A stretch of 64,000 nt of DNA. Origin: Kordiimonas sediminis (GTDB taxonomy: Bacteria > Pseudomonadota > Alphaproteobacteria > Sphingomonadales > Kordiimonadaceae). The notes beneath the pieces were generated by a model that saw only the letters and a list, made by a program, of their open reading frames with translations, was not told where the DNA came from and searched no databases. The position numbers were made by a program, and so were the translations under genes. Every line of letters begins with the position of its first letter. The first letter of the stretch is position 1. The stretch covers positions 1 to 64,000 of the forward strand of contig NZ_BNCI01000001.1 of NCBI RefSeq assembly GCF_014656395.1, in the 5' to 3' direction. Positions 46,394 to 55,614 of the stretch are shown piece after piece.

Positions 46394-46795
46394 TTATGCA
46401 CCTTTAAACCGGAAGCAGGCTGGAACCCGCTCCATTCCAATATGCTCATAATAAGTGACAGCGCCCGGCGCTGAAACAAGATACAGTGTCGCAGCACCGA
46501 TATATTTTTGTGTTTCGCGAATAAGTCCCTGCCCAATACCGGCTGCCTGACACGCAGTATCAACTGCCAGATCTGACAGATAACAACAATATGCGAAATC
46601 CGTTACAGAACGCGCAATCCCAACCAAAAGGCCAGTTTCGTCCCGTGCCGTTATGATCAGATCAGACCCGTCCAGCATGGCTTGCACGCGTTCCAAATCG
46701 TCAACTGGACGGCGTTCCGCCAATGTTGATCGGTGCAGTACAGCGCGAAACTCCTCAACACTGATGGACTGTTCCCGTGCAATTGTTATCGACAT
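46394..46795 (-). CDS. GNAT-family N-acetyltransferase between nrdA and nrdB
   Basis: 133 residues from MSITIAREQ, with AGGAG eight to nine bases upstream; an in-frame codon at 46816 is less likely. The acetyl-CoA loop is CQAAGIGQGLI, and the central VGIARSVTDFAYCCYLSDLAV matches the GNAT beta-4/beta-5 region. Substrate unknown. It lies 94 bp after nrdA and 26 bp before nrdB on the same strand, which is an unusual insertion within a reductase operon. Confidence 0.9.
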   Translation of the reverse strand: MSITIAREQSISVEEFRAVLHRSTLAERRPVDDLERVQAMLDGSDLIITARDETGLLVGIARSVTDFAYCCYLSDLAVDTACQAAGIGQGLIRETQKYIGAATLYLVSAPGAVTYYEHIGMERVPACFRFKGA

Positions 46796-46889
46796 CCAAC
46801 CACTCCTGCGCGGCAACCAATATCTGCATTTTCCAAGGGACTAAAACGCAGCCCCTTCACAGAGCTGCGTGTATATCTGCCCAAACTTT

Positions 46890-48725
46890 TTACTGGCAGG
46901 CCAGACACTCTTCATAATCACTGGTGTTACTGGCAGCTGCCAGATTAAGCTGTACTTCAGTCTGCTGGAGTTTTTTGCTCTCTGCCGCAGTAGAGACAAC
47001 CTCTGCACGCTGGATTGATTTGGAACGACAGTAATACAGGCTTTTCAAGCCGCGCTTCCATGCCTGATAATGAATCTGGTGAAGATCCCGTTTATGCACG
47101 TTTGCCGGCAGGAAAATATTCACAGACTGTGCCTGACTAATAAACGGCGCACGATCCGCAGCCAGCTCCACGACCCAGCGCTGATCCAGTTCAAAGGCAG
47201 TCTTGAAGACATCCTTTTCATCCTGTGTCAGGAAGTCCAGATGCTGTACAGACCCTTCACTGACTGTGATAGAACTCCAGACCTCTTCTGTGTTCTGGCC
47301 TTTTTCTTCCAAAAGCTTGGTCAGGGCACGGTTACGCACATTGAAACTGCCTGAAAGGGTTTTCTGTGTGTAACTGTTCGCTGCAATCGGTTCAATACCA
47401 GGGCTTGCGCCACCACAAATCGTAGAAATTGACGCCGTTGGCGCAATCGCAGACTTGTTGGAAAAGCGCTCCATAATGCCGTAATCCGCAGCATCGGGAC
47501 ACGGCCCACGCTCAAGCGCAAGTTCTTCCGACGCACGATCGGCTTCCTGCTTGATGTGTGTGAAAATCTTCTTGTTCCACGCCTTCGCCATCGCGCTTTC
47601 AAATGGCACCATATTATCCTGCAGAAAACTGTGGAAGCCCATAACACCCAGACCTACCGAACGCTCCCGCATCGCACTGTAGCGTGCCTTGGCCATACTG
47701 TCCGGCGCACGGTCAATAAAGTCCTGCAAGACATTATCCAGGAACCGCATAACGTCTGGAATGAAATTAGCGTCATCTTTCCAGGCTTTGTAATATTCAA
47801 GATTGAGCGATGACAAACAGCATACCGCCGTCCGTTCGTTGCCGAGATGATCCAGACCTGTAGGCAATGTAATTTCTGCACACAGGTTGGATGTTTTCAC
47901 GGTCAATCCAGCCAGTTTATGATGCTCTGGCATAGAGCTGTTCACTGTATCAGAATAAATAATGTATGGCTCGCCCGTCTCAACCCGTGCGGTCAGGAGA
48001 CGTATCCACAAACCCCTAGCAGAAACTGTTGTCACCACATGACCGTCTTTTGGACTAAGGAGAGCCCAGTCTTCATTAGCTTCGACAGCGCGCATGAAAG
48101 CGTCTGACACCAACACACCGTGGTGCAGGTTTGGTGTCTTCCGGTTAGGGTCACCACCGGTTGGACGGCGCAGTTCAATAAACTCTTCAATTTCCGGGTG
48201 GCTGATCGGCAGATACACAGCCGCAGAACCACGGCGTAGCGACCCTTGAGAAATGGCAAGTGTCAAACTGTCCATAACACGTACAAACGGTACAATTCCG
48301 CTGGTTTTACCCACACCGCCGACCGTTTCACCGATAGACCGCAGATTACCCCAATAACTGCCAATGCCGCCGCCACGGGACGCCAGCCAGACATTCTCTG
48401 TCCACAAATCCACGATGGAATCTAGCTTGTCCTGCGCTTCGTTCAAAAAGCAGGAAATCGGCAAGCCACGGTTCGTACCACCATTTGACAAAACAGGTGT
48501 CGCCGGCATGAACCACAGATTCGAGATATAATTATAAAGGCGCTGAGAGTGCTCTTTATTGTCACCATAAAAACTGGCAACCCGTGCGAACAAATCCTGA
48601 AAAGATTCGCCCGGCAGCAAGTAGCGGTCCAGCAGAGTAGCTTTACCAAACTCTGTCAATTGATCATCCCGGCTGCGATCGATTTCGACCGCGCCGCCAT
48701 GTTCGAAATGAGTAATTTCAAACAT
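46890..48725 (-). CDS. nrdA: ribonucleotide reductase class Ia, alpha subunit
   Basis: Catalytic subunit reducing ribonucleotides. The open frame extends to 48830, but the codon there is TTG without a ribosome site. I set the start at ATG 48725 (MFEITHFEHGG), with AAGGGAG about 11 bases upstream; ATGs at 48776, 48773 and 48734 are alternatives. Catalytic-core elements include the cysteine in NLCAEI and CGGASPGIEPI, and the C-terminal shuttle pair is CLAC. At about 611 residues it lacks the N-terminal ATP-cone found in the 761-residue E. coli protein. Confidence 0.94.
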   Translation of the reverse strand: MFEITHFEHGGAVEIDRSRDDQLTEFGKATLLDRYLLPGESFQDLFARVASFYGDNKEHSQRLYNYISNLWFMPATPVLSNGGTNRGLPISCFLNEAQDKLDSIVDLWTENVWLASRGGGIGSYWGNLRSIGETVGGVGKTSGIVPFVRVMDSLTLAISQGSLRRGSAAVYLPISHPEIEEFIELRRPTGGDPNRKTPNLHHGVLVSDAFMRAVEANEDWALLSPKDGHVVTTVSARGLWIRLLTARVETGEPYIIYSDTVNSSMPEHHKLAGLTVKTSNLCAEITLPTGLDHLGNERTAVCCLSSLNLEYYKAWKDDANFIPDVMRFLDNVLQDFIDRAPDSMAKARYSAMRERSVGLGVMGFHSFLQDNMVPFESAMAKAWNKKIFTHIKQEADRASEELALERGPCPDAADYGIMERFSNKSAIAPTASISTICGGASPGIEPIAANSYTQKTLSGSFNVRNRALTKLLEEKGQNTEEVWSSITVSEGSVQHLDFLTQDEKDVFKTAFELDQRWVVELAADRAPFISQAQSVNIFLPANVHKRDLHQIHYQAWKRGLKSLYYCRSKSIQRAEVVSTAAESKKLQQTEVQLNLAAASNTSDYEECLACQ

Positions 48726-48830
48726 TGTGCCCATATCTCCCTTACCCGCATTCTTCACGGAGTCAGATTCCATCATTTCCACAAGAATAACCCTGTTTTT
48801 AATAGCCAGCGCACTCAAGTTCAAGAACAA

Positions 48831-49131
48831 AAGAGGAACATCTAACTTTTACATTTAATTTCAATGATTTACAAGAAGATGACCAACAACAAGCCCCCTT
48901 GAATTAGCCAATCCTCTCTTCACAAAACCAAGATAGAGTCGAAGGGGGTCCCGCGTCAAGATAGTGCGTAAAATAAATCCAAACCCCCTATATCTTGTGT
49001 AGTTTTTCGAAAATTTTTACGCAGAAGACAAGCTTCGTCATCAGCCTGCAATAGTATTGCAACCTGACAACGTCAGCATTACCGGCGAGTCGCCTGAGTT
49101 GAATGAATTTTACGTTGTCTGAAGGGAAAAC
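48831..49131 (-). promoter_or_regulatory. nrdA upstream region
   Basis: This gene-free stretch lies between accA and nrdA. It contains two NrdR-box-like sites at 48954-48969 and 48985-49000. Runs of A/T at 49005-49020 (reading GTAAAAATTTTCG on the minus strand) may belong to the promoter. I saw no small gene in it. Confidence 0.6.
48954..49000. promoter_or_regulatory. tandem NrdR boxes upstream of nrdA
   Basis: The NrdR consensus is ACACWATATATWGTGT. The right box CCCCTATATCTTGTGT (48985-49000) matches 13 of 16 positions; the left box CGTCAAGATAGTGCGT (48954-48969) matches 10 of 16. Their starts are exactly 31 bp apart, the usual spacing for NrdR on one face of the DNA. NrdR would repress the operon when dATP is high. 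nrdR itself is not in the window. Confidence 0.65.
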
Positions 49132-50109
49132 CTAGAGACCGATTTCACCAATCGCGAGGAACTTTTCACGGCGGAGTTCCCGCAGCTTGTCAGGGCCCAT
49201 GCCTGCCATTTCCCGCAATGACTGTTCAATCTGATCACCCAGCATATTCATGGCACGCTCTGGGTCACGGTGGGCACCGCCAAGTGGCTCTTCCACAATT
49301 CCATCAATGACTTTCAGCTTCATCAGGTCCTGTGCAGTAATTTTCAGCGCATTGGCAGCTTCTTCCGCTTTTTCGTTTGTGCGCCAGAGAATCGATGCAC
49401 AGCCTTCCGGCGAGATAACGGAATAGATTGCATGCTCCATCATCAGAACCTTATTACCGGCCGCGATCGCCACTGCACCGCCAGAGCCCCCTTCACCAAC
49501 GATGGTACAAACAAGGGGAACACGCAGGTTAAGACATGTATCCGTTGACCGGGCAATTGCTTCGGCCTGTCCGCGCTCTTCTGCCCCTACGCCTGGGTAT
49601 GCACCAGGTGTGTCAACCATCGTCAAAATCGGCAATCCGAACCGGTCGGCCATTTCCATCAGACGAATAGCCTTACGGTATCCTTCTGGGCGTGCCATAC
49701 CAAAATTATGTTTGATTCGAGACTGTGTGTCTGACCCTTTTTCATGGCCCATAACAACACACGCCTCCCCACGAAATCGCGCCATACCGCCGATGATTGC
49801 CTCATCTTCGCCAAATGCACGGTCACCCGCAAGCGGAACAAAGTCTTCAAAGAGATGATTTGCGATATCACTGAAATGAGGACGCTCAGGGTGACGCGCC
49901 ACTTGCATCTTCTGTTTGGGCGACAAGTCAGCATAGGTATCTTTCAACAGCTTGCTCAGCTTCCCCTCAAGCTGAGAAACCTCCGCCGTTATGTCTACTT
50001 CCCCTTTTCCTGAACCTGGCGAGAAGCTCCGCAATTCACGGATCTTGCCTTCCAATTCAGCAATAGGTTTTTCAAACTCTAGAAACGTCATCATATACTG
50101 CCAATCCAT
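49132..50109 (-). CDS. accA: acetyl-CoA carboxylase carboxyltransferase, alpha subunit
   Basis: Forms malonyl-CoA for fatty acid synthesis together with AccD, which is not in the window. About 325 residues from MDWQYMMTFLEFEKPI, with AAGGGG before this ATG; MTFLEFEKP six codons on is an alternative. Core motifs: FEKPIAELEGKI, HPERPHFSDIANHLFEDF, MVDTPGAYPGVGAEERGQ and GEGGSGGAVAI (oxyanion region). Confidence 0.97.
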   Translation of the reverse strand: MDWQYMMTFLEFEKPIAELEGKIRELRSFSPGSGKGEVDITAEVSQLEGKLSKLLKDTYADLSPKQKMQVARHPERPHFSDIANHLFEDFVPLAGDRAFGEDEAIIGGMARFRGEACVVMGHEKGSDTQSRIKHNFGMARPEGYRKAIRLMEMADRFGLPILTMVDTPGAYPGVGAEERGQAEAIARSTDTCLNLRVPLVCTIVGEGGSGGAVAIAAGNKVLMMEHAIYSVISPEGCASILWRTNEKAEEAANALKITAQDLMKLKVIDGIVEEPLGGAHRDPERAMNMLGDQIEQSLREMAGMGPDKLRELRREKFLAIGEIGL

Positions 50110-50249
50110 TTGCGCCCCTTGCCCCAAACTTGATCATGACCCTATCATAGGGATTAATGCGCTCTCTGTCCAATTTGGCGCAACTTCACCAAGTTGGACC
50201 GCGCTGTCAAGTCCAGAACCATTCGGTCTATTAAATAGACCCTTTCTAT

Positions 50250-51164
50250 CTAATCCTCTATATTTTTACTCAGAGGGTGTTTTTCAAGAACCAGTGACTT
50301 CATTCTTTCTTCCAGAACATGGGTATAAATCTGTGTTGTTGAAATATCAGCATGCCCCAGAATTTGCTGCAAAGACCGTAAATCAGCTCCGTGCGCCAAT
50401 AAATGGGTTGCAAACGCATGCCTGAGTTTATGCGGACTTACCAGATCAGGTGCTATACCTGCACTGATTGCTATATCTTTCAATAACTGACCAACGCGGC
50501 GTCTTGTCAGGTGACCTTCCTTACCACGGGACGGGAACAAAAAATCAGACTCTGCATAGTCCCCAAGTTTGACAAGTACCCGGTACCGTTCAAGAGCTAC
50601 ACGGGCCTTGCTACCAATCGGAACAACCCGTTCGCGCCCGCCCTTTCCGCGCACCAATATCATGCGGGTATCCGGCCCAACAGCACGGGCAGGCAATGCC
50701 ACCAGTTCACTAATCCTTAGCCCTGTTGCATACAGCATTTCCAAAAGGGCGTGCAGGCGCAGTGCAGACAGACTTTCGGGCTCCGCGTCCGCGCCGTCCT
50801 CTGCGGTCTGCAACAACCTGTCGACAAAGTCCTCAGACAAAACCTTTGGCAGCGGACGTTCAAGACGTGGTCCCTCGATCCCCTGCGCAGGATTATCGGA
50901 CCGAAAGCCATCCCTATACAGAAACAGATAAAACTGCTTTAACGCAGATAACCGCCTGGATGCTGTGCTGGTGCTGAACCCGCGGGCATGTATCTCTGCC
51001 AGATACTGACGAACATCTTCCGTCCCCGCATTCAGGAGAGGTCCCGGAATAAACTCTGCAAAGTCCTGTAGATCACGCGTGTAAGCTTTCAGGCTGTTCT
51101 CTGCCCGCCCTTTTTCTGCGGACAGCATCTCTAGAAACAAATCAATATACTGCGTGTCCGACAC
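50250..51164 (-). CDS. xerD: tyrosine recombinase XerD
   Basis: Site-specific recombinase for resolving chromosome dimers at dif. 304 residues with a SAM-like N-terminal domain (EMLSAEKGRAENSLKAYTRDL) and the catalytic set: R in YATGLRISELVAL, H-x-x-R in HKLRHAFATHLLAHGA, the H in LGHADISTTQIYTHV and the nucleophilic Y in IYTHV. XerD rather than XerC is suggested by its place beside the aro genes. Confidence 0.92.
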   Translation of the reverse strand: MSDTQYIDLFLEMLSAEKGRAENSLKAYTRDLQDFAEFIPGPLLNAGTEDVRQYLAEIHARGFSTSTASRRLSALKQFYLFLYRDGFRSDNPAQGIEGPRLERPLPKVLSEDFVDRLLQTAEDGADAEPESLSALRLHALLEMLYATGLRISELVALPARAVGPDTRMILVRGKGGRERVVPIGSKARVALERYRVLVKLGDYAESDFLFPSRGKEGHLTRRRVGQLLKDIAISAGIAPDLVSPHKLRHAFATHLLAHGADLRSLQQILGHADISTTQIYTHVLEERMKSLVLEKHPLSKNIED

Positions 51165-51189
51165 GAAAAGCCCTTTCTGAAGGCCCTTA

Positions 51190-53436
51190 CTACAGGCCCT
51201 GAGCCACCATCATCTCTACGGCAAGCTGACTGGCTTCTTCTTCCAGCCCCATGCGTCCCAGATACTGCAAAACTGACCCGGCTGTATCAGCAGACATATT
51301 GGATATACCCGTGGATGCCATCAGGCGAAGGGCGGCTGCAAGCGTTGCAGCACGATCACCTGAACGGGCGCTTTGAACCAGACGGCGCCACTGGGCTGTA
51401 GAGGCTGCAAGCTTGGGACCGGGCTTTCCGATCATTTCCATATGCTGCCACAGGCTTTCCGGCACGGACCTGCCAAATGCCTCAAGGAGCACAACAGGCA
51501 TTTCAGTATCTATGCTTGATGTCGCCTGTCCTTGCCAGACTTTATAGGCCGACGAGGATACCTCTGTAGATTTGGTGTCCAAAATTGCGATATACGGCCA
51601 TGCGCGCACCAACTGCACATCAAGGTCCGGGTTATCGCCTGCGACACGTGTTCGCAAATACTGCGCATATTCTGACGCAGCAGAGTAATCCTGCCGCAGA
51701 AGGGCAAACATCAACCGGGTATCCACGGATAAAAAGCGTTCATTGTCCCCTTCCACCAAAAGGGCCATAATGGTGTTCCATTCCAAAATACTACCGGTAC
51801 GGCGCGCATAGGCTTGTAGGGCCTCTACAACAGGCATCAGGTCCGTTTGGCCCGTATCCTCCTCAGGCAGGGCAAGAGTTTTCGCTGCAGCCAGAATTTC
51901 GATAGCCGCTGGTAGGTAGGCGTCCCCTTCTACAGTGTCGTCCGATGCATCATTTTCTGTATCCGCCATATCAAGCGACATTAATTCCGAACCGTCAAAA
52001 TCCGTAGAGCGGATATAGTCAGCCACTGTTTGCAGGGAGATATTATGCCCTTTCAGTCCAAGCATCACCAAATTGGCGCCCGCATCAGCGCCCAGTGTTG
52101 GCAGCGCCAAAAACACAGGAACCGCAACAGGATTAACATTATCCGTAGAAACTGATGTAATCGCCACCTGTGACAAACGTGCCATCGCGGCGTTGAGCGG
52201 GGTTACCTCCACAGGCCCGGCAAGCACAGTTCCTTCGGGTGCTGAGGGTGCCGTCGGGTTTTCTGCCTGAACCAAAACCTGTTCGATCAACTGGTAGAAA
52301 GTTTGCGGCAAGGAAGTTACTTCCTCCAGAACACCCAACTGAAAGTCAACGCCCATTCGGCTGCCGCGCGCTGCCTCGCAAAATGCCAGATACTTCAACC
52401 AGTAGGGCGAAGCATCCCTGCGGCGCTCTGTATCAGCAACGGCGCACCCTTCCAGCAGGTCGCCCGACAAAAGAGAGGCAACACTTAATTCATTTGAAAA
52501 AAGCGTCTTATCTGTGTCTGCGGGTAAGGCACCGATCAACCGGGCAAAGCCATCAGCATCACCAACAGACCGTATCAAATTCAAACGTGCTTTAATGTAA
52601 TTGGCCACATCATCCGGACCAGCAGGCGCCGCGGGCATGGATGGGGAAAGAGCGACCCTGCGCAGCAAGTCACGCAGGGAAGGCGACGCATTCTTGGCAC
52701 TATAAGCATGCAAATAATCAATCACATCTGAACGTGCATAGTCTGACCAAAAAACGGCTGGAAATGCCTGCGTTCCGTCCAACACCCCCACACCAGAAGG
52801 GTCTAGCGTTGATAGCTGCTCCCCGGCAAGCGGGTCACGCGGGGCGATCATAGTAGCCTCCGTCTGGCTATTATCTCCGCCCGAAGAAAGAGCTGCGCCT
52901 TCCAAGAGAGCTTCATCGCTCGTTACGGCATTACCAGCATCACTTCCCGGCGCGGCAACACCGCCTGACGGCTCGCCAGCCATGACGGCACCCTCCTCAG
53001 TGCCAGAATTAGTCCCAGCCTGTGCGGCATCAGACGGAGTTGCCTCTTGCACAGTTTCCTCTACGGGAAGGGCAACAGACCCAACGGGGACATAGGGTTT
53101 TGGTAATATCGAAACGGGTTGCCCGACAGATGGGCCTTTTTGGCGCTGAAGTTTCGGGCGGTCTCCGATGAAGAAGGTTACCCTGCTGTCATCAACTTCC
53201 TGCACAGCTGGTTTTTGATCCGCGGATGATGTCTCTTGCTCGGCTTCGGCCTGCTGGTCATCAGCAGACTGGCTATCCGTCTGATCTGATTGTTGTTGAT
53301 CGGTTTCAGAAGTCTCGACCTCTTGCTGGGGTACTTCTGCATCCTGCGCAGAAAGCGGATAGAATACCCCCGCGGTTGAAGACAGCAAAAGAGCTACCAT
53401 TAATGATTTAGAATATTTACCAGCCACGTCATCCAC
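51190..53436 (-). CDS. large exported hypothetical protein
   Basis: 748 residues, not recognised. A signal peptide (hydrophobic LMVALLLSSTAGVF, cleavage after LSA in YPLSAQDA) leads a very acidic, Gln/Asp/Ser/Ala-rich region up to about residue 230. From there to the C-terminus it is alanine-rich and helical. It starts 70 bp after the small membrane protein gene and ends 25 bp before xerD. Probably periplasmic. Confidence 0.85.
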   Translation of the reverse strand: MDDVAGKYSKSLMVALLLSSTAGVFYPLSAQDAEVPQQEVETSETDQQQSDQTDSQSADDQQAEAEQETSSADQKPAVQEVDDSRVTFFIGDRPKLQRQKGPSVGQPVSILPKPYVPVGSVALPVEETVQEATPSDAAQAGTNSGTEEGAVMAGEPSGGVAAPGSDAGNAVTSDEALLEGAALSSGGDNSQTEATMIAPRDPLAGEQLSTLDPSGVGVLDGTQAFPAVFWSDYARSDVIDYLHAYSAKNASPSLRDLLRRVALSPSMPAAPAGPDDVANYIKARLNLIRSVGDADGFARLIGALPADTDKTLFSNELSVASLLSGDLLEGCAVADTERRRDASPYWLKYLAFCEAARGSRMGVDFQLGVLEEVTSLPQTFYQLIEQVLVQAENPTAPSAPEGTVLAGPVEVTPLNAAMARLSQVAITSVSTDNVNPVAVPVFLALPTLGADAGANLVMLGLKGHNISLQTVADYIRSTDFDGSELMSLDMADTENDASDDTVEGDAYLPAAIEILAAAKTLALPEEDTGQTDLMPVVEALQAYARRTGSILEWNTIMALLVEGDNERFLSVDTRLMFALLRQDYSAASEYAQYLRTRVAGDNPDLDVQLVRAWPYIAILDTKSTEVSSSAYKVWQGQATSSIDTEMPVVLLEAFGRSVPESLWQHMEMIGKPGPKLAASTAQWRRLVQSARSGDRAATLAAALRLMASTGISNMSADTAGSVLQYLGRMGLEEEASQLAVEMMVAQGL

Positions 53437-53506
53437 CCCGAATACTTCACCTACTTGGCATCTGCTTTGCCAACCCTGCTGTGCCCTCCGTCAGTCCAGT
53501 TATGGA

Positions 53507-53647
53507 TCAGGATGGGAAGCGGTCATTATCCACTGTTTTTGATACTTTCTCGCTGGGAGCAGGAATATCCCAAGTCATTAAAAATAGTCCGCCGCCAACA
53601 ATACCCAGAACAACCGCCAGGAAGAGAATTTTCTTTAAAGGTCCCAT
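53507..53647 (-). CDS. 46-residue membrane protein with WDIPAPS motif
   Basis: An ATG at 53647 opens a 46-codon frame: MGPLKKILFLAVVLGIVGGG, then LFLMTWDIPAPS and a tail ending NDRFPS before TGA. It has a lysine-flanked hydrophobic helix and then a short periplasmic tail containing the compact motif WDIPAP and the terminal DRFP. I recall similar small proteins (a hydrophobic helix, then DIPAP and NDRFP) in Alphaproteobacteria near aroK/xerD, which makes it very likely real. The ribosome site is weak. Confidence 0.75.
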   Translation of the reverse strand: MGPLKKILFLAVVLGIVGGGLFLMTWDIPAPSEKVSKTVDNDRFPS

Positions 53648-53825
53648 GTCAGATACAAGCCTCGATTAATCTTTTAAAAACATTAGATTGGTTATAGGGC
53701 CAGACGCTACGCAAGTCCAGTAACCAGACAGGGAAACACCAAAGCAGATTTTTTTGACTGAATTATGGTCTGTTGCGCCATAAAATGCTTGGAACAGTGC
53801 ACAAACAGCGTGTAAACACCGAAAC

Positions 53826-54458
53826 ATGCAAAAGGAAACTGCCAAAAAGCGTCCCTTCAGACGCAGCCAAGCCCCCAAAGTCAACAAGTCGATCGTACTT
53901 GTCGGACTGATGGGTGCTGGCAAAACCACGGTAGGTCGCCGCCTTGCTAAAAAACTTGGTCTGGAATTTGTCGATTCTGACCATGAAATTGAACGGGCGG
54001 CGGACATGTCTGTATCAGATATATTTTCCAATTTTGGCGAAGAGGAGTTCCGTGCAGGAGAACGCCGGGTTATTGCCCGCTTGATGACTGGCAAACCCAA
54101 AGTAGTTGCAACCGGTGGCGGTGCATTTATCAACGAAGAAACCCGTGCCCTTATCAAGGAAAAGGCCCTGTCCGTCTGGCTGGATGCTGATATTGATATT
54201 TTGGTGGAACGAACGGGCCGTAGGGACACACGCCCGCTTTTGCGCGATGGCGATCCAAAAGAAATCCTGATGCGGTTAGCAGAAGAACGGGCACCAAAGT
54301 ATGCCGAAGCCGACATTAAAGTACAGTCCTGCCTTGGCCCCCATGAAGATGTCGTGCGCGATATTGTCCGTGCAGTGAATAAAAAATTATCACGTCGCCA
54401 TAACCGGCGCCGTTTCCATACTCGCTTTAAGAAAAATACCGATCAGACAGGCACTTGA
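53826..54458 (+). CDS. aroK: shikimate kinase
   Basis: Phosphorylates shikimate in aromatic amino acid synthesis. 210 residues with about 18 extra basic residues before the core. The P-loop is GLMGAGKTTVGRRLA, followed by DSDHEIERAA, GGGAF and RPLL. aroB begins two bases after its stop, so the two are co-transcribed. Confidence 0.97.
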   Translation: MQKETAKKRPFRRSQAPKVNKSIVLVGLMGAGKTTVGRRLAKKLGLEFVDSDHEIERAADMSVSDIFSNFGEEEFRAGERRVIARLMTGKPKVVATGGGAFINEETRALIKEKALSVWLDADIDILVERTGRRDTRPLLRDGDPKEILMRLAEERAPKYAEADIKVQSCLGPHEDVVRDIVRAVNKKLSRRHNRRRFHTRFKKNTDQTGT

Positions 54459-54460
54459 AT

Positions 54461-55588
54461 ATGACCGCATCAAACGCCCCAACATTATTGGATACAGTCA
54501 CCGTACCCCTTGGCGATCGGTCCTATGATATTCAGATCGGCAATGGGCTGATAGCAAATCTGGGAACCGTTATTGCACCTGTTCTGGATCAGAAGCGTAC
54601 CGTCATTATAACGGACGAAAATGTTGCCCCGCTCTATCTGGAGACGGCACAAAATGCGCTAGAGGCAGCTGGTATCCAGACACAGGCCATCACGCTGAAG
54701 GCAGGGGAAACCACAAAATCCTTCCAGTCCTATCAGAATTTGATGGACCAGCTGCTGACGTTGGGAGTTGAGCGAAAAGATACACTGATAGCCCTCGGCG
54801 GCGGTGTTATTGGTGACCTTACCGGATTTGCCGCGGCGACCCTTAGGCGCGGTGTCAATTTCATTCAGGTACCGACAAGTCTGCTTGCCCAGGTAGATAG
54901 TAGCGTTGGTGGTAAAACTGGTATTAATACGCCGCACGGCAAAAACCTCGTCGGGGCCTTTTACCAGCCACGCATGGTTGTTGCCGACATATCCGTTCTG
55001 AACAGCCTGCCAAAACGGGAGCTGCAGGCAGGCTATGCCGAAGTTGTCAAATACGGCCTGATTGATGATCCTGACTTTTTCAATTGGTGCCTTGCAAATG
55101 GCAGTAATATCTTTAACGGGGATCACAGCGCACAGGCATATGCTATTGCTACCAGTTGCAGGTCCAAGGCCCGCATTGTCGCCGAAGATGAACGTGAAGG
55201 CGGGAAGAGAGCCTTATTAAATCTGGGGCATACATTTGGTCACGCACTGGAAGCAGAATGTGCCTACGACGGAACATTGCTGCACGGTGAAGCCGTCGCC
55301 ATTGGCATGGTCATGGCGCTTGATCTGGCTGCCCGCCTTGGTACTGGCAGTGATACTGAAAAAGACCTGCTGACCACCCATTTGCGTGACGTCGGCATGA
55401 AAACCCGCCCGACCGAGATTGGCCGGAAGTTCACTTCCGACAAGCTGCTGCATCACATGGAACAGGATAAAAAGGTCGAAGCTGGAAAAATGGTTTTTAT
55501 CGCAGGCGGCATTGGCAGAGCCGAGGTTCGCAAGGATGTTCCTGTTGATATGGTTCGGCAGGTACTGGATGCATCATTATGCAGCTAA
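54461..55588 (+). CDS. aroB: 3-dehydroquinate synthase
   Basis: NAD- and metal-dependent enzyme cyclising DAHP to 3-dehydroquinate. 375 residues from ATG 54461; an in-frame TTG two codons earlier overlaps the aroK stop but is less likely. Visible motifs: GGGVIGDLTGFAAATLRRG, QVPTSLLAQVDSSVGGKTG, and metal ligands in LNLGHTFGHALE and HGEAVAIGM. Two bases after aroK. Confidence 0.97.
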   Translation: MTASNAPTLLDTVTVPLGDRSYDIQIGNGLIANLGTVIAPVLDQKRTVIITDENVAPLYLETAQNALEAAGIQTQAITLKAGETTKSFQSYQNLMDQLLTLGVERKDTLIALGGGVIGDLTGFAAATLRRGVNFIQVPTSLLAQVDSSVGGKTGINTPHGKNLVGAFYQPRMVVADISVLNSLPKRELQAGYAEVVKYGLIDDPDFFNWCLANGSNIFNGDHSAQAYAIATSCRSKARIVAEDEREGGKRALLNLGHTFGHALEAECAYDGTLLHGEAVAIGMVMALDLAARLGTGSDTEKDLLTTHLRDVGMKTRPTEIGRKFTSDKLLHHMEQDKKVEAGKMVFIAGGIGRAEVRKDVPVDMVRQVLDASLCS

Positions 55589-55614
55589 TGCAATAACTGG
55601 AGAGACTTAATTCG

